From Sporothrix humicola (Eukaryota; Ascomycota; Sordariomycetes; Ophiostomatales; Ophiostomataceae), in assembly GCA_021396245.1 (NCBI GenBank), contig WNYE01000017.1:186001-250000 (forward strand): a stretch of DNA of 64,000 nucleotides. The letters are read 5' to 3'. The translations under genes and the position numbers were made by a program. Of this stretch, positions 44,686 through 56,842 are shown piece after piece (position 1 is the stretch's first letter; every line of letters begins with the position of its first letter). The notes under the pieces were generated by a model. It did not search any database and was not told the DNA's origin. It was given only the letters and a program-made list of their open reading frames with translations.

Positions 44686-45203
44686 TTTTATAAGAACGGC
44701 ATTCTTGCGTTGAAATACATGAAAAGGAGTGAAAAGACGTCGTCCGTGTCGCGATCGCGCGGCAAACGCAATGTGTTTCCAGGAGATCGACAAGTTCATG
44801 CGCATCCCAGTACACCTGTAATTACGGTAATACCTAAAAGAGGAAGGCGGTGAACAGGGCGGTAGCCGAATACTGCCGGTCCACCTGGAGCTTCCTGCTA
44901 CAAGCTCGGTATCGTCACAGGCCTGCCCCAGTGAGGGGCAGCGTATGGAGGGGCTAGCTGTCGACGGCCTGCTCTGTTAGCGCTCGATGAAGTCATCAAT
45001 AGTGTCATTTCATGCGACAAATTCTTCAGGCACCAGGAAGAGCTTGGATAGTAATATTCAACGTTTTTTTTTATTCTATCTTCTCATGTACGGAGTAGAA
45101 GTGGCATCAGGCGCAAAGGCGGCCCAGATGCCGTGGATATGTAACTAAATCCCAGAAAAAAGTATGATGTAAAGTGAATAGAGAATAGAGAAAACAGCCG
45201 CGC
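44686..45203. other. Intergenic: promoter of UBC-fold gene, 3' end of CCDC124-like gene
   Basis: 518 bp with no gene. A TACGGAGTA motif lies at 45089-45097, just below the CCDC124-like stop. Confidence 0.6.
45089..45097 (+). promoter_or_regulatory. TACGGAGTA motif
   Basis: Exact copy, plus orientation, about 110 bp downstream of the CCDC124-like stop codon. Confidence 0.35.
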
Positions 45204-46369
45204 CTACGCGCCCAACCGCTTCTCGATCTTGGCCTTCTCCTGGTCCTTGATCTGTGCCAGCTCCGCTTTGCTCGAGTCGTACCGTGCCGTCACCTGGTTG
45301 AACGGGTTCTCGGGGCTCTTTTCAAACTCCTTGCGGATCTTGTCCTTGCGCTGGTTCAAACGCAGGCCCTTGCTCGTGCCGTCCTCATCCATCTCGGCCA
45401 GCCGGCGCTCCTCAAACGCAGCATAGGCCGCCTTGAAACGGCGCTCCGGGTGGCGGTCAACCGTCGAGCCGCCGGTCGCGCCGCTGTCGAGCGACAGCGC
45501 GTCCAGAGCGTTGTCAATACCCGTGGCGTTGACCGACGTCAGCTTCTTGTCGACCGGGCCGGCAACGTCGAGCTGCGACAGGTCGAGGCCTCGTGATGGT
45601 GCGGCCGTCTTCTTGGTGGCAGACTTTGCGTTCTTGGGCGCGGCGCGGCCGGGGGTATTCTTCTCCTCTTCGGCGAGCAGGGCCTCGCGCTCGGCCTTTT
45701 TGCGGGCAAGCTCTGCCTTTTTGGCGGCCTCAGCTTCTCTGGATAGGTGTTAGCAAGTGAGCATTAAGGGCGCAAATCAAGTGAACAGAGTGAGGCGGTT
45801 GTGATCGACGACGAGGCCAGCAAACGACTGGCAAGGAGACAACAAGACAAGGGCATTCGGAAGCAACAAGATCACGCGATGCAGCTGCATCGGCAAGGAG
45901 ACGGGCGCGATATTGAAGCATCGAGGGCGCGTATCCGCATCGTTTCATGTGCCTCTATCCTTCACTCTGTCTTCTCGCCGTCCGTGCCGCTGCAAGGCTG
46001 CCACACCAGCGGAAGTGCCATCCGGTGGGCCGTCGTCCCCTTGCAATGTGATATGCGGTTGTGTCCAGTCCGTTCTCACGTCGACTACTGTCCTGTCCTC
46101 GTCTCCCTATATTGCCTTTGTCGCCTCGCAGCATGTGAAGGTGCAGGGATCGGTGCACAAGTCTTTAATGCCAGGGCAAAAGAAAAAGTAAAAGGGACTA
46201 CTCACTTCTTGCCGGCTCCCTTGGAGCCCTTTTGCCAGTCTGCTGCCTCTGCAGCTTCCTTCCGGGCGTCTTCTGCGGCCGCCTTCTGGGCCACCGCATC
46301 GGCCTTGCGGGCCTGGCCCTGGGCCTTTTTGCTGTTGCTCTCGGCCTGCTTCCTGCCGCCGCCAGCCAT
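45204..46369 (-). CDS. CCDC124: CCDC124/Lso2-type ribosome-associated protein (DUF1014)
   Basis: Two exons, 46206-46369 and 45204-45738, give 232 residues, close to the roughly 220 of animal CCDC124. The intron is 467 nt (GTGAGT to ATCCAG, branch GCTAAC), much longer than every other intron here. The start MAGGGRKQAESNSKKAQGQ is basic and leads into a long Lys/Ala/Glu coiled coil at residues 1-80. The conserved C-terminal part follows (HPERRFKAAYAAFEERRL, GLRLNQRKDKIRKEFEKSP, NPFNQV). CCDC124 and its short yeast relative Lso2 sit in the tRNA and mRNA channels of idle 80S ribosomes and help them restart after starvation; the S. pombe relative Oxs1 is linked to stress response (family knowledge). 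With hgh1 and enp1 it is the third ribosome-related gene in the window. Confidence 0.9.
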
Positions 46370-46525
46370 GGTGCAGGTGTGGGTATGAAGTGTTTGGGGG
46401 AGGATAAGGACTCTGTCGGCAGCTCCGGTCGCGTTGGAGCTCGGGGTGGGTTGTCGAGTACTCAAACTCAAAAGCTCAAAAAGGGTTGGGCGTGGTTGTA
46501 TCGAAATGGAAACGATGCGTTTGCG

Positions 46526-46534
46526 TTTTGGCGG
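46526..46534 (+). promoter_or_regulatory. TTTTGGCGG motif upstream of CCDC124-like gene
   Basis: Exact 9-mer, 157 bp upstream of the start (reverse orientation relative to the gene), shared with the hgh1/enp1 and orc4/AlkB-like promoters. Confidence 0.4.
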
Positions 46535-47854
46535 TTGGGAATTGCGGTGTGCAAAAGGCGACGAGGGGAGGTGGGAGAGGTGGGAATTCGATAAATTGAC
46601 GAAAACGATAAAATGACGTTGCGCCTTTGTTTCAAGCCGGTGGTTGTCTCGGATGACTTTGTTTCTTGGTCGTTTCTTTTTTGTTCTCTTTCAAGTTATT
46701 TTAGGCGCCACTACGTCGTAGTACTCACACGAAAATACAGTGAGGGGCCGGTTAACGGAGCTTGTTTGCACCAGTGGTCTTGTTGGTCGCTCCTGCCTTG
46801 CACCAGAGGCTGCGCCGGTCGAAAGTACGAAGAATGAACGTCGTAAGTCCGTTGACAGCAGGTGCACAACTTGCGCCTTCCGATCAACAACAAGCAGTGG
46901 AACAGCCCTACGAGCCTGAAGAACGAAAGCATGCGAACCAGGCAAATTCAAGCGAACCAAACAATACTGAGTCAAAGCAAGCAGTCAAGAAAAGGGTGGC
47001 AATTTGAGTTTGACAAGTGCACGTTTGAGTGCACCCTCGAGTGCAACCTGCGGAAGAATAAACAGAACATGGCAGGGCCTGCAACCGGGCCTGCAGCGGG
47101 GGACCTTTCCGGCATGTAACTGTGCACCTTCCCTCTTTCTCGGCGGCACACGGTGAGGCAGTACAGCAGGGGAAAGTGCGACTGCCTTCCTCCAAATAAA
47201 ACGTATACAAAATTGTGTGATTACTATGTTTGGAAAAGTGCACAACCAGGCTGGGCAACAGCGACCAAAGCAAAAGGCTGGGCGGCAGGCCAATAAAGTA
47301 GGCTCGGTTGGCTCGTCATGCTGGGCAACGGCTTGGCCAGCTTGGGAAACACACAATGTGGAAGTCACGAGGTAAGCGACACGGAAGGTGCAGAGGAGCG
47401 GTGACGAGTAGCCGGCCGGACGATGCTTCGTTGTGGCCATATTTGGTCAGACCTGGCTCAACATGTTCTCTTTCACGAGGAAAGTAGGCGCTTGCTTCTT
47501 CGAGAGAGTGTGAGAGAGGCAAGGGCGCACACTGAAGGAGGGAAGGTACGACACAGCAAGGGGTACATTCTCAACATCTTTCGACACTTTCTCTCCTTCC
47601 TCCTCCTAAGTTTTCTCAACTCCTTTCAACTTTAAAGTCTCTGTCACCGGCTTGCTCAAGGTCATCAACGCAAGTGCGTCGTGTGGCAAATATATTTGCA
47701 TTTCTGCTGCCTCGAGCAGGACAAACAGGACCGGCCAACCGATACTTTTCGCTTTCGCTTCACATTGAGGGAGGTGGTATTGATTGCAAGGGATCAGTCA
47801 CCCAATGTGCCATTTCTCAACAAAAATGGGAAAAAAGGAAACGAAAAAGAAAGC

Positions 47855-47891
47855 AAAAATAAAATAAAATAAATAAATAAAATAAAATAAA
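47855..47891. repeat. AAAAT/AAAT microsatellite
   Basis: A 37-bp run of AAAAT and AAAT units in non-coding DNA. A shorter AAAAT run lies at 34550-34566 beyond the orc4 stop. Confidence 0.8.
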
Positions 47892-50800
47892 CTTCATAGA
47901 ATAGAAAAGGAAAACTTCATGATGTCTGTCGGCCGAAATCGCCAGCCGCCTCCTCTCCGGCGCCGAGCCTCACAGAAAAAGCATCCACTTTTTTGCTATT
48001 ATTGTTTCTTTTTCCGTTATCGTTTTCTAGTTTTCTGTTGATTTGCCTTTTTTTCCTTCGTTTTCTTTTCTTTTTGAACCCTTCTCTTCCCTCAATATTT
48101 TGGTCCGCGGAATGCAGCCGGGCACGACCCCTGTTTGATTACTGCACTTTGCAGACACAAAACTGCACTTTTATCTTGCACATGCACACCCCCTTTTGGT
48201 TTTTTTTATTCAAAGCCTCACAAAATAAGATGTTGCTTCCGAGACATGAAAGGACAGGCTGGTGCAGGGACGAATAAACGAGTCTGGAATCCTCCAACAA
48301 ATTGGAAAGCAACATTCGACAGGTCACAAGACGGACCGAGAACTGGAAGGACTGAAAGAAAATAAGGCGGCCGGACACAAATCTGAGGGATGCAACCCGG
48401 ATGTGGCTGCCTTCCAGAAACCCCTTGCTTCACAATAGGCCATCGTGGACATTGGACTCTTTTGAATTTCTGCACGGTATCGGATATTGGATGCCTCTTT
48501 CTGCGTATGCACAGCTCCTTATTTTCTTCTTTCTTTTTCTTGTACTCTCTTGTGTATCTGTCTGCATCGTGTCTTCTTGGCTGTTTCTTTTTCTTCCTTT
48601 TTTTTCTTTTCGTTTCTGGTATCTCTCGTCTCTCTTGGACCTTCCACTTACATTCTGGTGCCTTTTTTCTACTTTTTTCTTATTTCTTTGCCCATCTCCC
48701 GAGACCGCTTCGACCTGTTCAGCCTCTTCTTTTTTCTCTTCTACCATCACATCCTCAGTCTGCCGACGTGATACAAAAGCACACTGCATGCTGCTGTGCG
48801 AAGATTTGCACTTTTCAACACACAATTGCGTATCTTTTGCGTGTTTCACACATGTACACACCTCTTTGCCTGCCATTTGCCAAGCCAAGTTTCTAGTGCA
48901 GAAAGTCAACGATTGAGCAAATCATGCCATGGCCACGTACAAATGGTTTCCTCGTAAATTGAGGCAAGATTGTCATGGCATGGTGAATAAATCTTGCTAT
49001 AACACAGCTGCAATGCATATGTCTGCATATAGATATACTTTCTTGTCACATAAGGCTTTATAGATTTTCGAGATACTCTCGGAGATGGTTCGTTTCTTCC
49101 GGCAGCACTCGTCCCTTGCGTCTGCATATTCATAGGTTAGACCGTGCAGACATGCAGTGCCTGTACTGATTATGTATGGCCTTGTAAGTTACTACTCCAA
49201 AGCAAAGCAATATCTCGTCTACGTGCAGCATAAGGTTTCTTTTTTTATTAGTATTCTTTTTAATTCCTGAGACATGTGCCGCCGAAAGACAAAAAGACAA
49301 GTCACTTTGAAACGTGCAATTTTCTAGAAAAAGCATAGGCACAGGTGTATGTCTCAATATATAGCTAAAAAGAGTAGCCTGGGATACCGATAGGGGAGAA
49401 AATAAGCACTCTGGCTTGCCTGTGGTAAGACATACATGATTCTGTTTTCTTTTTATCTCGCCTCATTTTCATGCATCTTCCTCTATCACAGTGTGCAATT
49501 GTACGGCTTCCTCCGATTCACGGCCGTGAATGTGCCCATCATGCCATAGCCACATACTATCTGTCGTATTGTTTCGAGAAAAATAAATCACAATGAATCC
49601 TTTTGACCACAAGGAAGGGGCACAAACGGATCGGGAACGCGTTTCTATTTGCCCGATCTTGTGTTTTTGTTACCTCCCAGTGCCTAATGTTCCTTGGAAG
49701 GATCATGAAATGACAACAGAGTTTGTGGTGATGACACATAAATATTTATTCTACGAATGCAGTGCTACAGAGCAGGAGATAAAACATCTGATAAAGAAAA
49801 GCTTAAGATGAGAAGTCACTGCAGTGGTAAGACAACATCATCCACCCACATAAAAACATCATGAGTCTTGTAAGTCTAGAGCTGTGCTAATTAATATAAT
49901 ATTTTCTCATGTGAGTATCCAAAATAGTATGGCATCTTTATACAGACCTCTTCCATGTTTAAGAGAGCCAATTACACATGCCACATGTATTATGATTAAA
50001 AAAAAAAGATAAGACAGTGAAGAATTTATTTTCATGAAAACTGATACTGACCAATGCTATTACAGATTTTTGTCCATTGCTTTTTCACCTTGTCACAATG
50101 CGGTAACAAACGGCTCACACAATATCAAGTTGTAAATGCAGCCCGTCCAGACGTAACCTTGCCGGGATGTGCTCTTTGCCTGCCACAACTCTCACGGCTG
50201 GGCCTTTGGGGGCCAACCCAGCCAAGACAGCCAGACCGAGTATTGGGGGCTGGCGGTTGACAATGGCAATATTTTTTTCAAAAAAAATTCAAACCTTGAA
50301 TTCTTTTCGGCTGTGTGCATATACGACGTGCTTCAGAATTGAGAGAGCTCGCTGGCGTCGTCAGCTTTTCGATCCTCAAGACGAGTCTCATCGACGGTCG
50401 TCGCCGTTGAGGAGACAAAAAAAGAAACAAAAAAGACAAATAGTAAGATACAAGTACGGCCTCGACGAAGACGCGGCTGGGCGGGCGGATTGTTAATGGG
50501 CTGTAAAGGGTGCCTGCACCTGCTAGCCTTCTACACCGACTGCAGCCTCCCGTCTTCGTCTGCTCTGCCTTTTTTGTTTGTTTCGTCCTTGTTCGTCTGT
50601 TGGATCGCTCCGCGTGCGAATCAGAAGAGGCCGTTGAGGAGTTGACGGGCAAAAATAAAGGCGGATAATAGCAGAAAAGTGAAATCAATAACAGGAGGAC
50701 AAGTCATCTGCCGCAGCCGCGTCGACACATGGGGCAGAGATGTGTGTAGGATTGTGTGTGCGTCGTAGGACAAGACGAAACGAAAGAAGACGGTAGACCT

Positions 50801-51540
50801 TTCAAACCACAACGAAAAAAAGAGACATCCTGACCGAGGTGGCCAAAATGGGACTGTACATGTGTACTCGGGCACTCTCCCTCTAATGCAACAGGAACCC
50901 AAACAGAGGCCACACATACTGTATGGTAAGGTCTGGACCCCAAAAAAAAGCCACATTGGCGATCGTAATGTCACCTTGAAAGCTGCCACAAAGAGACATT
51001 TGCTTTCAACCGGCCACACAAAAATGACAGGAAAAGATGAAAGACAGAAAGAAAAGTCACGATTGACAACACAGACAAAAGAGGCAGTGCGGGGGTCCAG
51101 GCATTGGGAAGACCGGTGTGACAAACCAGCACAGCCTTGCATACTCTTGCCATCCCTCTTCTTTACCTGCGGCCTCGATTGCATCTTGCCTACATCTTTC
51201 TGTATGTCGTCGACGCGTCTGCGACACGTTGAGCCCTGGATGCCGCTGTATATGGGTCCTTTTTCTTTCGATGTTTTTGATATGCTCGGATATTTCTGTC
51301 ATTTTTTGTCGTCCTGCCTTCTCGCCTCATGCAGGGAGCTGTAAACGGTGATGATATCTTTCTCGCTTGAGAAAAGCTGACACTCTAAATTCTGAATTGC
51401 TCCTTTATATCCCCTTTTGGCGATATGATGCCGATGCCGAGAGAAAGAGGCCCGTCTCGGGAAGAGCAATGACTGGATGATGTGTGATGAGGCCTTTTTG
51501 CTGCCCTTTCTCTTTCTCTCACTCACTCTCAGTTCTGATG

Positions 51541-51566
51541 AAAAAAAAAAAAAAAAAAAAAAAAAA
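51541..51566. repeat. Poly-A run (A26)
   Basis: Uninterrupted run of 26 A on the + strand. No reverse-transcribed element or target-site duplication was recognised beside it. Confidence 0.8.
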
Positions 51567-54500
51567 CAGACCCCACGCTCGCGAAAAAGGAAGCAGGCAC
51601 ACCGCCTGACAGCCACGTCCGTCACAGAAGCACATTGTTGGCCTTGTCTCGGTGGGTGCCCTGTCAGTTGGCACCTGTTGGCAATTAACGAAAGGCCCTG
51701 CCAGTCAATTGGCTGGTAGATGTTTCAAGGGGTATCCCTGTGTCGATGTGTGAATGAAATCGTCTGAGTTGCTTTCGGCCTCTGGATTTTGCGTTATCTC
51801 GCCTTGTTGCTGTCAAAATGGTCTCGTGGACGTCTCCCAAAAGCCTTCACAGCTCGACAACGAGAGGACCGAAGGGTCAGGCAGGCAAAGGGACCCTTTG
51901 GGAACACATGTCCGTCTCCCCGCATGCCACGATGGCCGGTTCAGGATAAAGGCCAAGACAGAAACGAAGAAAGAAGAGACGGGTGCACGTCCTGTCATGC
52001 GGAATGACGTGAACCTCCTTTCCACATTCGTGTTTCCTGCAGATGGTCTGCCCAGTGAGCCAAAGATGCTCTGGTCACGGTTAGGAGCAGTCGATCCGGG
52101 CACAGGACATGGAGAGAGGAAGAAACTTTGAACTTGAAGATCTCCATCATGTCCATGCCGGTTCTCCGCGAGATATTGATAGTGTGGCATGTGCCATCTC
52201 GCGATAGCCTCTTCTCCAATCAGTATCTTGTGCAGTTCGACTGTGTGCTGTCATTCGTGTTTGTCCACGATACTCCGTGCAGCACAAGTATGGAGCATGT
52301 ACACCCCCTTTCCGGCATGTGTACATGTATGGGGTATCAGGAAGGGATGGGAGATGGTACACTGCCACTTTTGGTTGTCGTGGCCGCGGATGGATACGTT
52401 GTAAGACCTGTATTAAGTGCTGTCAAAAGTGTGTAAGTATGTAAGTGTTCTGCGGCTGGTCCACGAACATCCACAGATGCCCAAAGCTAGCCGCCAAGCT
52501 GCATCCATAAGCTTCGCCGCATCCTTTATGTCGTGAAGCATCTATCCGAGGTACTGTAAATAAAGCCGATAGGATGCTGTACCTCTCATGTGTTCAAGCA
52601 TGAGATGCTTTGAGGGTGTCGAGATGGTTTGTCCCGCATGAAAGAAAATATGACAGGTTTTTTTTTGCAACCCAATAGCTACTTCCACATCTGGCGGCCA
52701 GAGGACAACGTGTAGTTCCATTCCTGTCAAGAAACGCCAACCGGCTTCGACAACGTTGTACACTCCCGGTGCTCGACAGTGGTAGAAATATGGCGGGGAA
52801 ATACCTCGTCTATCAAGGACATGACAAGGACTTAGTGTCAATGAAGCAAAGATATATCGGGGCAGAACACTAGAAAGACACTGTCAAAAACACTGAAACA
52901 TCGGGCCGACGAGTACAAAGGGTTGCGTTGCAGTCACGAACAGTCTAAAGGGACGGGGCTTTGCGCTGGATGGCTCGGGACGAGTTGCAGACGCAAAGCT
53001 TATCACAAGGTTAAACTCAACGCAGCAACTTCTGCAACGGCAGTCAGAAAAGCAAGAGAAGAGGGAGATATGCTCATCCGTTGTCCTTCGAGAGAGCAAG
53101 CCATCGTACTTCGTATCCTCTCGAGAAAGGCCCCGCACACTCGCTTGTCGCGGCCCAAGAATTATATTGTGATGACGAGAAACAGCGAAACAATGAGAGA
53201 TCTCAGACGGTGAATGCAATGTGCGATATTCCCCCCTTGGCGCATACTGCCACCCTGCAAAAATTGGGACTATCTGGGCAAGCACTTGCATGCCTGCGGC
53301 GTGAGACGTTGGCACCTGTTGACTCCTGTTGGTTTTGTTTGTTTGAGCAGATGCTAGGCTGCGCCAGACAGGACCACACAGGACCATACTTCGTACAGAG
53401 TAACTGAGCTCAACCCAACTAGGAGGTCATAATTACTTGACATACATTCCTTCGGATGCACCCATCATTCTCTTCGACGATGTTACGCTACTTGCGGATT
53501 TGTCCTTCTTTATTGTCTTCAGCCACCAGTTTGTGACTGTCTGTGATGCCTTTGCATCCGATAACAAGATGCAAACGATGGACGTGGCAGTTCAAGGGTC
53601 CCCCTTTGTCTTTGCAAAATGTGTGCTGTCCTCCGCCAGCCCCCTCTTCAAAAAAATAAAAAAAAGTCATCATCTGACCCTGACAGCCCTCGAAGAAAAA
53701 GAAACGACTTGCATGTGGTAGGGGTGGAGAAGGCGTTTTGGTGGAAATGAATTTGGAAATGTTGATGGTCGCATAGTCTTGACATTTTGCTCCGGATCGT
53801 TATCTCGGCCGCACCATCGTGGTTTTGCACATGTACCTTTCGCCGAAAATAGAAGGACTTTTGCAATGGCAGCAATATTTGTAAGCCTTGACATGCTTTG
53901 GCTTCGTGGGTGGGAGGGAAAACCCGTCCGGTTGACAAATTCACCTGCCTCCCATCAACCGGCGCAAAACATCGTGAGATGCCGGAAAGAAAGACTTGTG
54001 CTACTGGCAGCAGGGGGCGGGATGTCATGGCGCCGGGCGTTCTATCTCGCCGAGGTTGTAAGTCAAGAGAGGCCTCAAGGCGTAGATGCAGGCCAACTTT
54101 ATGCATGGAGTTTATGTGACCAGCTGGCAGGGCTCGTATAGTTGGCAGTGATGCAGTCACTTTGTTGTCCACCCTCTCCAGCCAAAGGCAAATAGGGCCG
54201 ACCATCCAGCAACATGGTCGTCTGGCGGCCCAATCCGCGGCACTCAGTGCTCATGTGTCCCATGTATTAGGAATGGATATAGATTCATTTTGAGGCGCGG
54301 CGGCGGCTGCTCCGAGGTCTGTGATGGGCCCACTGGATTTCTGCAAGGGCACGCAAGCGCCATCAGGATCTTTCAGAGAGAAGAACAGAAGAAAAACCAT
54401 CATCAGGCGGAAGGTCACCAGTGTCAGCAGACTCCCGAGTGTCCCCGAGTCCCGCGAGTCTCGCATATGTACTTCGCCCGGGGATGTCTTCCAGAATCGG

Positions 54501-56494
54501 CCGTGGTTAGTGATGATCACCACGGCCGTTGCCACGATGTGCCACGATGTGCCAGGTTTTTGTGTTTTTGGTCAACACCACGTCGTGGAATAATGCACGT
54601 CTATTTAGCCGGATGCTTGTTTTGGCATGATAGCGACAAAAAGAGGCAGTCCAGTTCCTCGTTGCTTCGTTACCCGGAAAGCCGATTCGTGGGGACTTCG
54701 ACCAGACGCAAAGCTTCCGTATGGCTCAGGGTCCGGGTGAACATCGGAACGGACGAGGTTTGGTCAGGCCCCATTGATTCTTGCAGTTGAGTGACCTGGG
54801 TAGGTAGCGCTGGACGGCTGCAGGCTATTTAACGATTTAACGCCAGCCAGGGTGCACACTCGTCACCCTCAAACGAAAAGGAGATCATACAAAAGAGAAG
54901 CGTGGGAATATGCAAGTGCATCTTCAATACGCCGAGACGGCCACAGCCTGATCTTGTGCTTGGTCTAGCAAATCAGACTGCTCGGATTGAGCTGCCGGCT
55001 CTAGCATCAAAGCCTCGCTTGAGCTTCTTGTGCTGCTGCCTGCTAGCCTTGTATTGTCTCGTCACTGCCGCTGTTGATTTATCTGCCATTGTGTTCCGTA
55101 GGCCGTACTCCGTTCTCCGAACATTAAGTATTGCGGGACACCAAGAGTCTTGTTTGTGAAAGTGGCACGGAGTAATTGCCGCCTTTTTTTCGCCTGTGCT
55201 TGTCCAATAGCGGACCTGAAGCGTGTTAGCCATACCAAGTGTTTGTTTCCGGGGAAGTCATCCGGGGTTTTGTTTTGCGGAGCCTGGCCCCCCTTTTCGT
55301 CTTTTGCCTCTTGTTTTTCTTCCTTTTTGTTGTGAGCCGGCACCAGCGAGACCAGAAATGCTAATTTGCCAACTATCACACCCCTTGCCAAACAAGGAGA
55401 AATAAACGAGGCGGAAACTGACGAAAAGGGCCCACGAAAAGAAAATAGTGAAAACCTGAGAAAATGCAGGAAAAGAGGATCCCTCTTTCAGCTCACCATG
55501 TCTCTTGCATCTCTGCGTGGGACCCCCAAAAAGCCCCAAAAGCCGCGCACCCCCTGCGGATGTCTTCGGCGGAGCGGCAAACCTCGTGATTGCCAGCCCC
55601 CTGGGACCTTCTGCCTGCCACCTGCATCGTTCGCCGGATCTCGCTTGGTCACACCTTGAGTCTCTTGGTTGGTTTCGCCGGAGCCATATCGCTAGTGCAT
55701 AGAAAATTTGTCTCGCTTCTTAGTCTGAACCATGATCTCGGGGAGGGCGCGAAAAAAATCAACAGATGGAGACGTCAGCGACATAAGTTTGCCGCTATAC
55801 TGCGAGGTAAAATTGCATGGGGAAAAGATGGGATTTATTGTTGGTGCCCATCGCGGGAATCAAAGTGGAAGATGTCTAGGATGTTGTGCATCCCGTGTGT
55901 GTGGTTTTGGTTTTTGGATGTGTGTGGTTTCAAAAGAAGATGTATCTGATGAGGTAAGGAGGATGTGAGTGACGAAAATCCGGAGGTCATCTGGTCTTCC
56001 CATCTTTGGTGTTGTTGCTCGTCCCTCGTTCCTTCCTTCCCTGTCAGGTGGTATGACGCCCTGGATTATGGCGATCTCACAGAGAAGGAGCTGACGATTG
56101 GCGGGCGGCGCTTGCCCTGCCGGCGAGCATGTTGCCAAAACGAGAAGGAACTACTCCAATTTTCTCAACGGGGACCGGGGGACGATACGAACGTGCCTGC
56201 GAACATCGTACCCTTGCCAAACCTGGACATCTTTGTCTGTTTTTTATTGTCCCTTGTGCCCTTTGCATCGTGAGCTCCTTCCCCGATATGATAACCGCCG
56301 CCCGCCCTTGTTGTCCACGAGTGGAAGGAACAAGATCGGAACACGCAAGGTGGCCCGGTGTGAAACGGGCAGGGAAAAAGCCATAAAGTACCACGAACGA
56401 CGTAATTTTCTGTGCGCTTGCATGTTTCTTGCCAGCATCTCGTCACTTGTGTGACGCGTGTTGTTAAACGAACGAGCCCCTCGTTCTTTCCCTT

Positions 56495-56522
56495 CTCTTA
56501 AACCTGCCCTCTTAAACCTGCC
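56495..56522. repeat. Two-copy 14-bp tandem repeat
   Basis: CTCTTAAACCTGCC occurs twice in a row within a pyrimidine-rich stretch. Confidence 0.8.
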
Positions 56523-56806
56523 CCTTCTCTATCCGTGAAGCCCCTTCTGTTTTCGCTCACTTTTCGCCTCCTTCCTTGTCAGTTCCTTGCGCCTTCTTTT
56601 CTTCTGTCGCCTTGCCCCTTCCTCCTTCCCTCCTTCTCATCAAACTGACTGATCTGAGCCATGAGCCATCCCATCGGAAGCCTCCCACAAGGCAAGGACC
56701 CATGAAAAAGGGGCCATGTCTTGCCACCGCACAGAGGCCCTGGCTAACAACAGGAACGAAACAACAGGAAAACCTCATGAGTGCGACACCGCGGGGCTTT
56801 TCGCAA

Positions 56807-56842
56807 GAGCCATTGGAGCCATTGGAGCCATTGGAGCCATTG
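56807..56842. repeat. Four-copy 9-bp tandem repeat
   Basis: GAGCCATTG repeats four times without error. If translated it would give Ala-Ile-Gly units, but no credible gene surrounds it. Confidence 0.85.

Larger units (their letters stand above)
46370..51700. other. Gene-free region upstream of CCDC124-like gene
   Basis: The first 200 bp hold the CCDC124-like promoter with TTTTGGCGG at 46526-46534. Beyond that I see no gene. CGTCGTA heptamers lie at 46714, 46839, 50322 and 50761. Positions 47990-48770 are strongly pyrimidine-rich on + without a following start. Positions 49800-50060 are A/T-rich. An A26 run closes the region at 51541-51566. Confidence 0.5.

Noticed and set aside
45801..46388. 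195-residue frame on + across the CCDC124-like intron
   Set aside because: It overlaps the intron and antisense of exon 1, with no family similarity.
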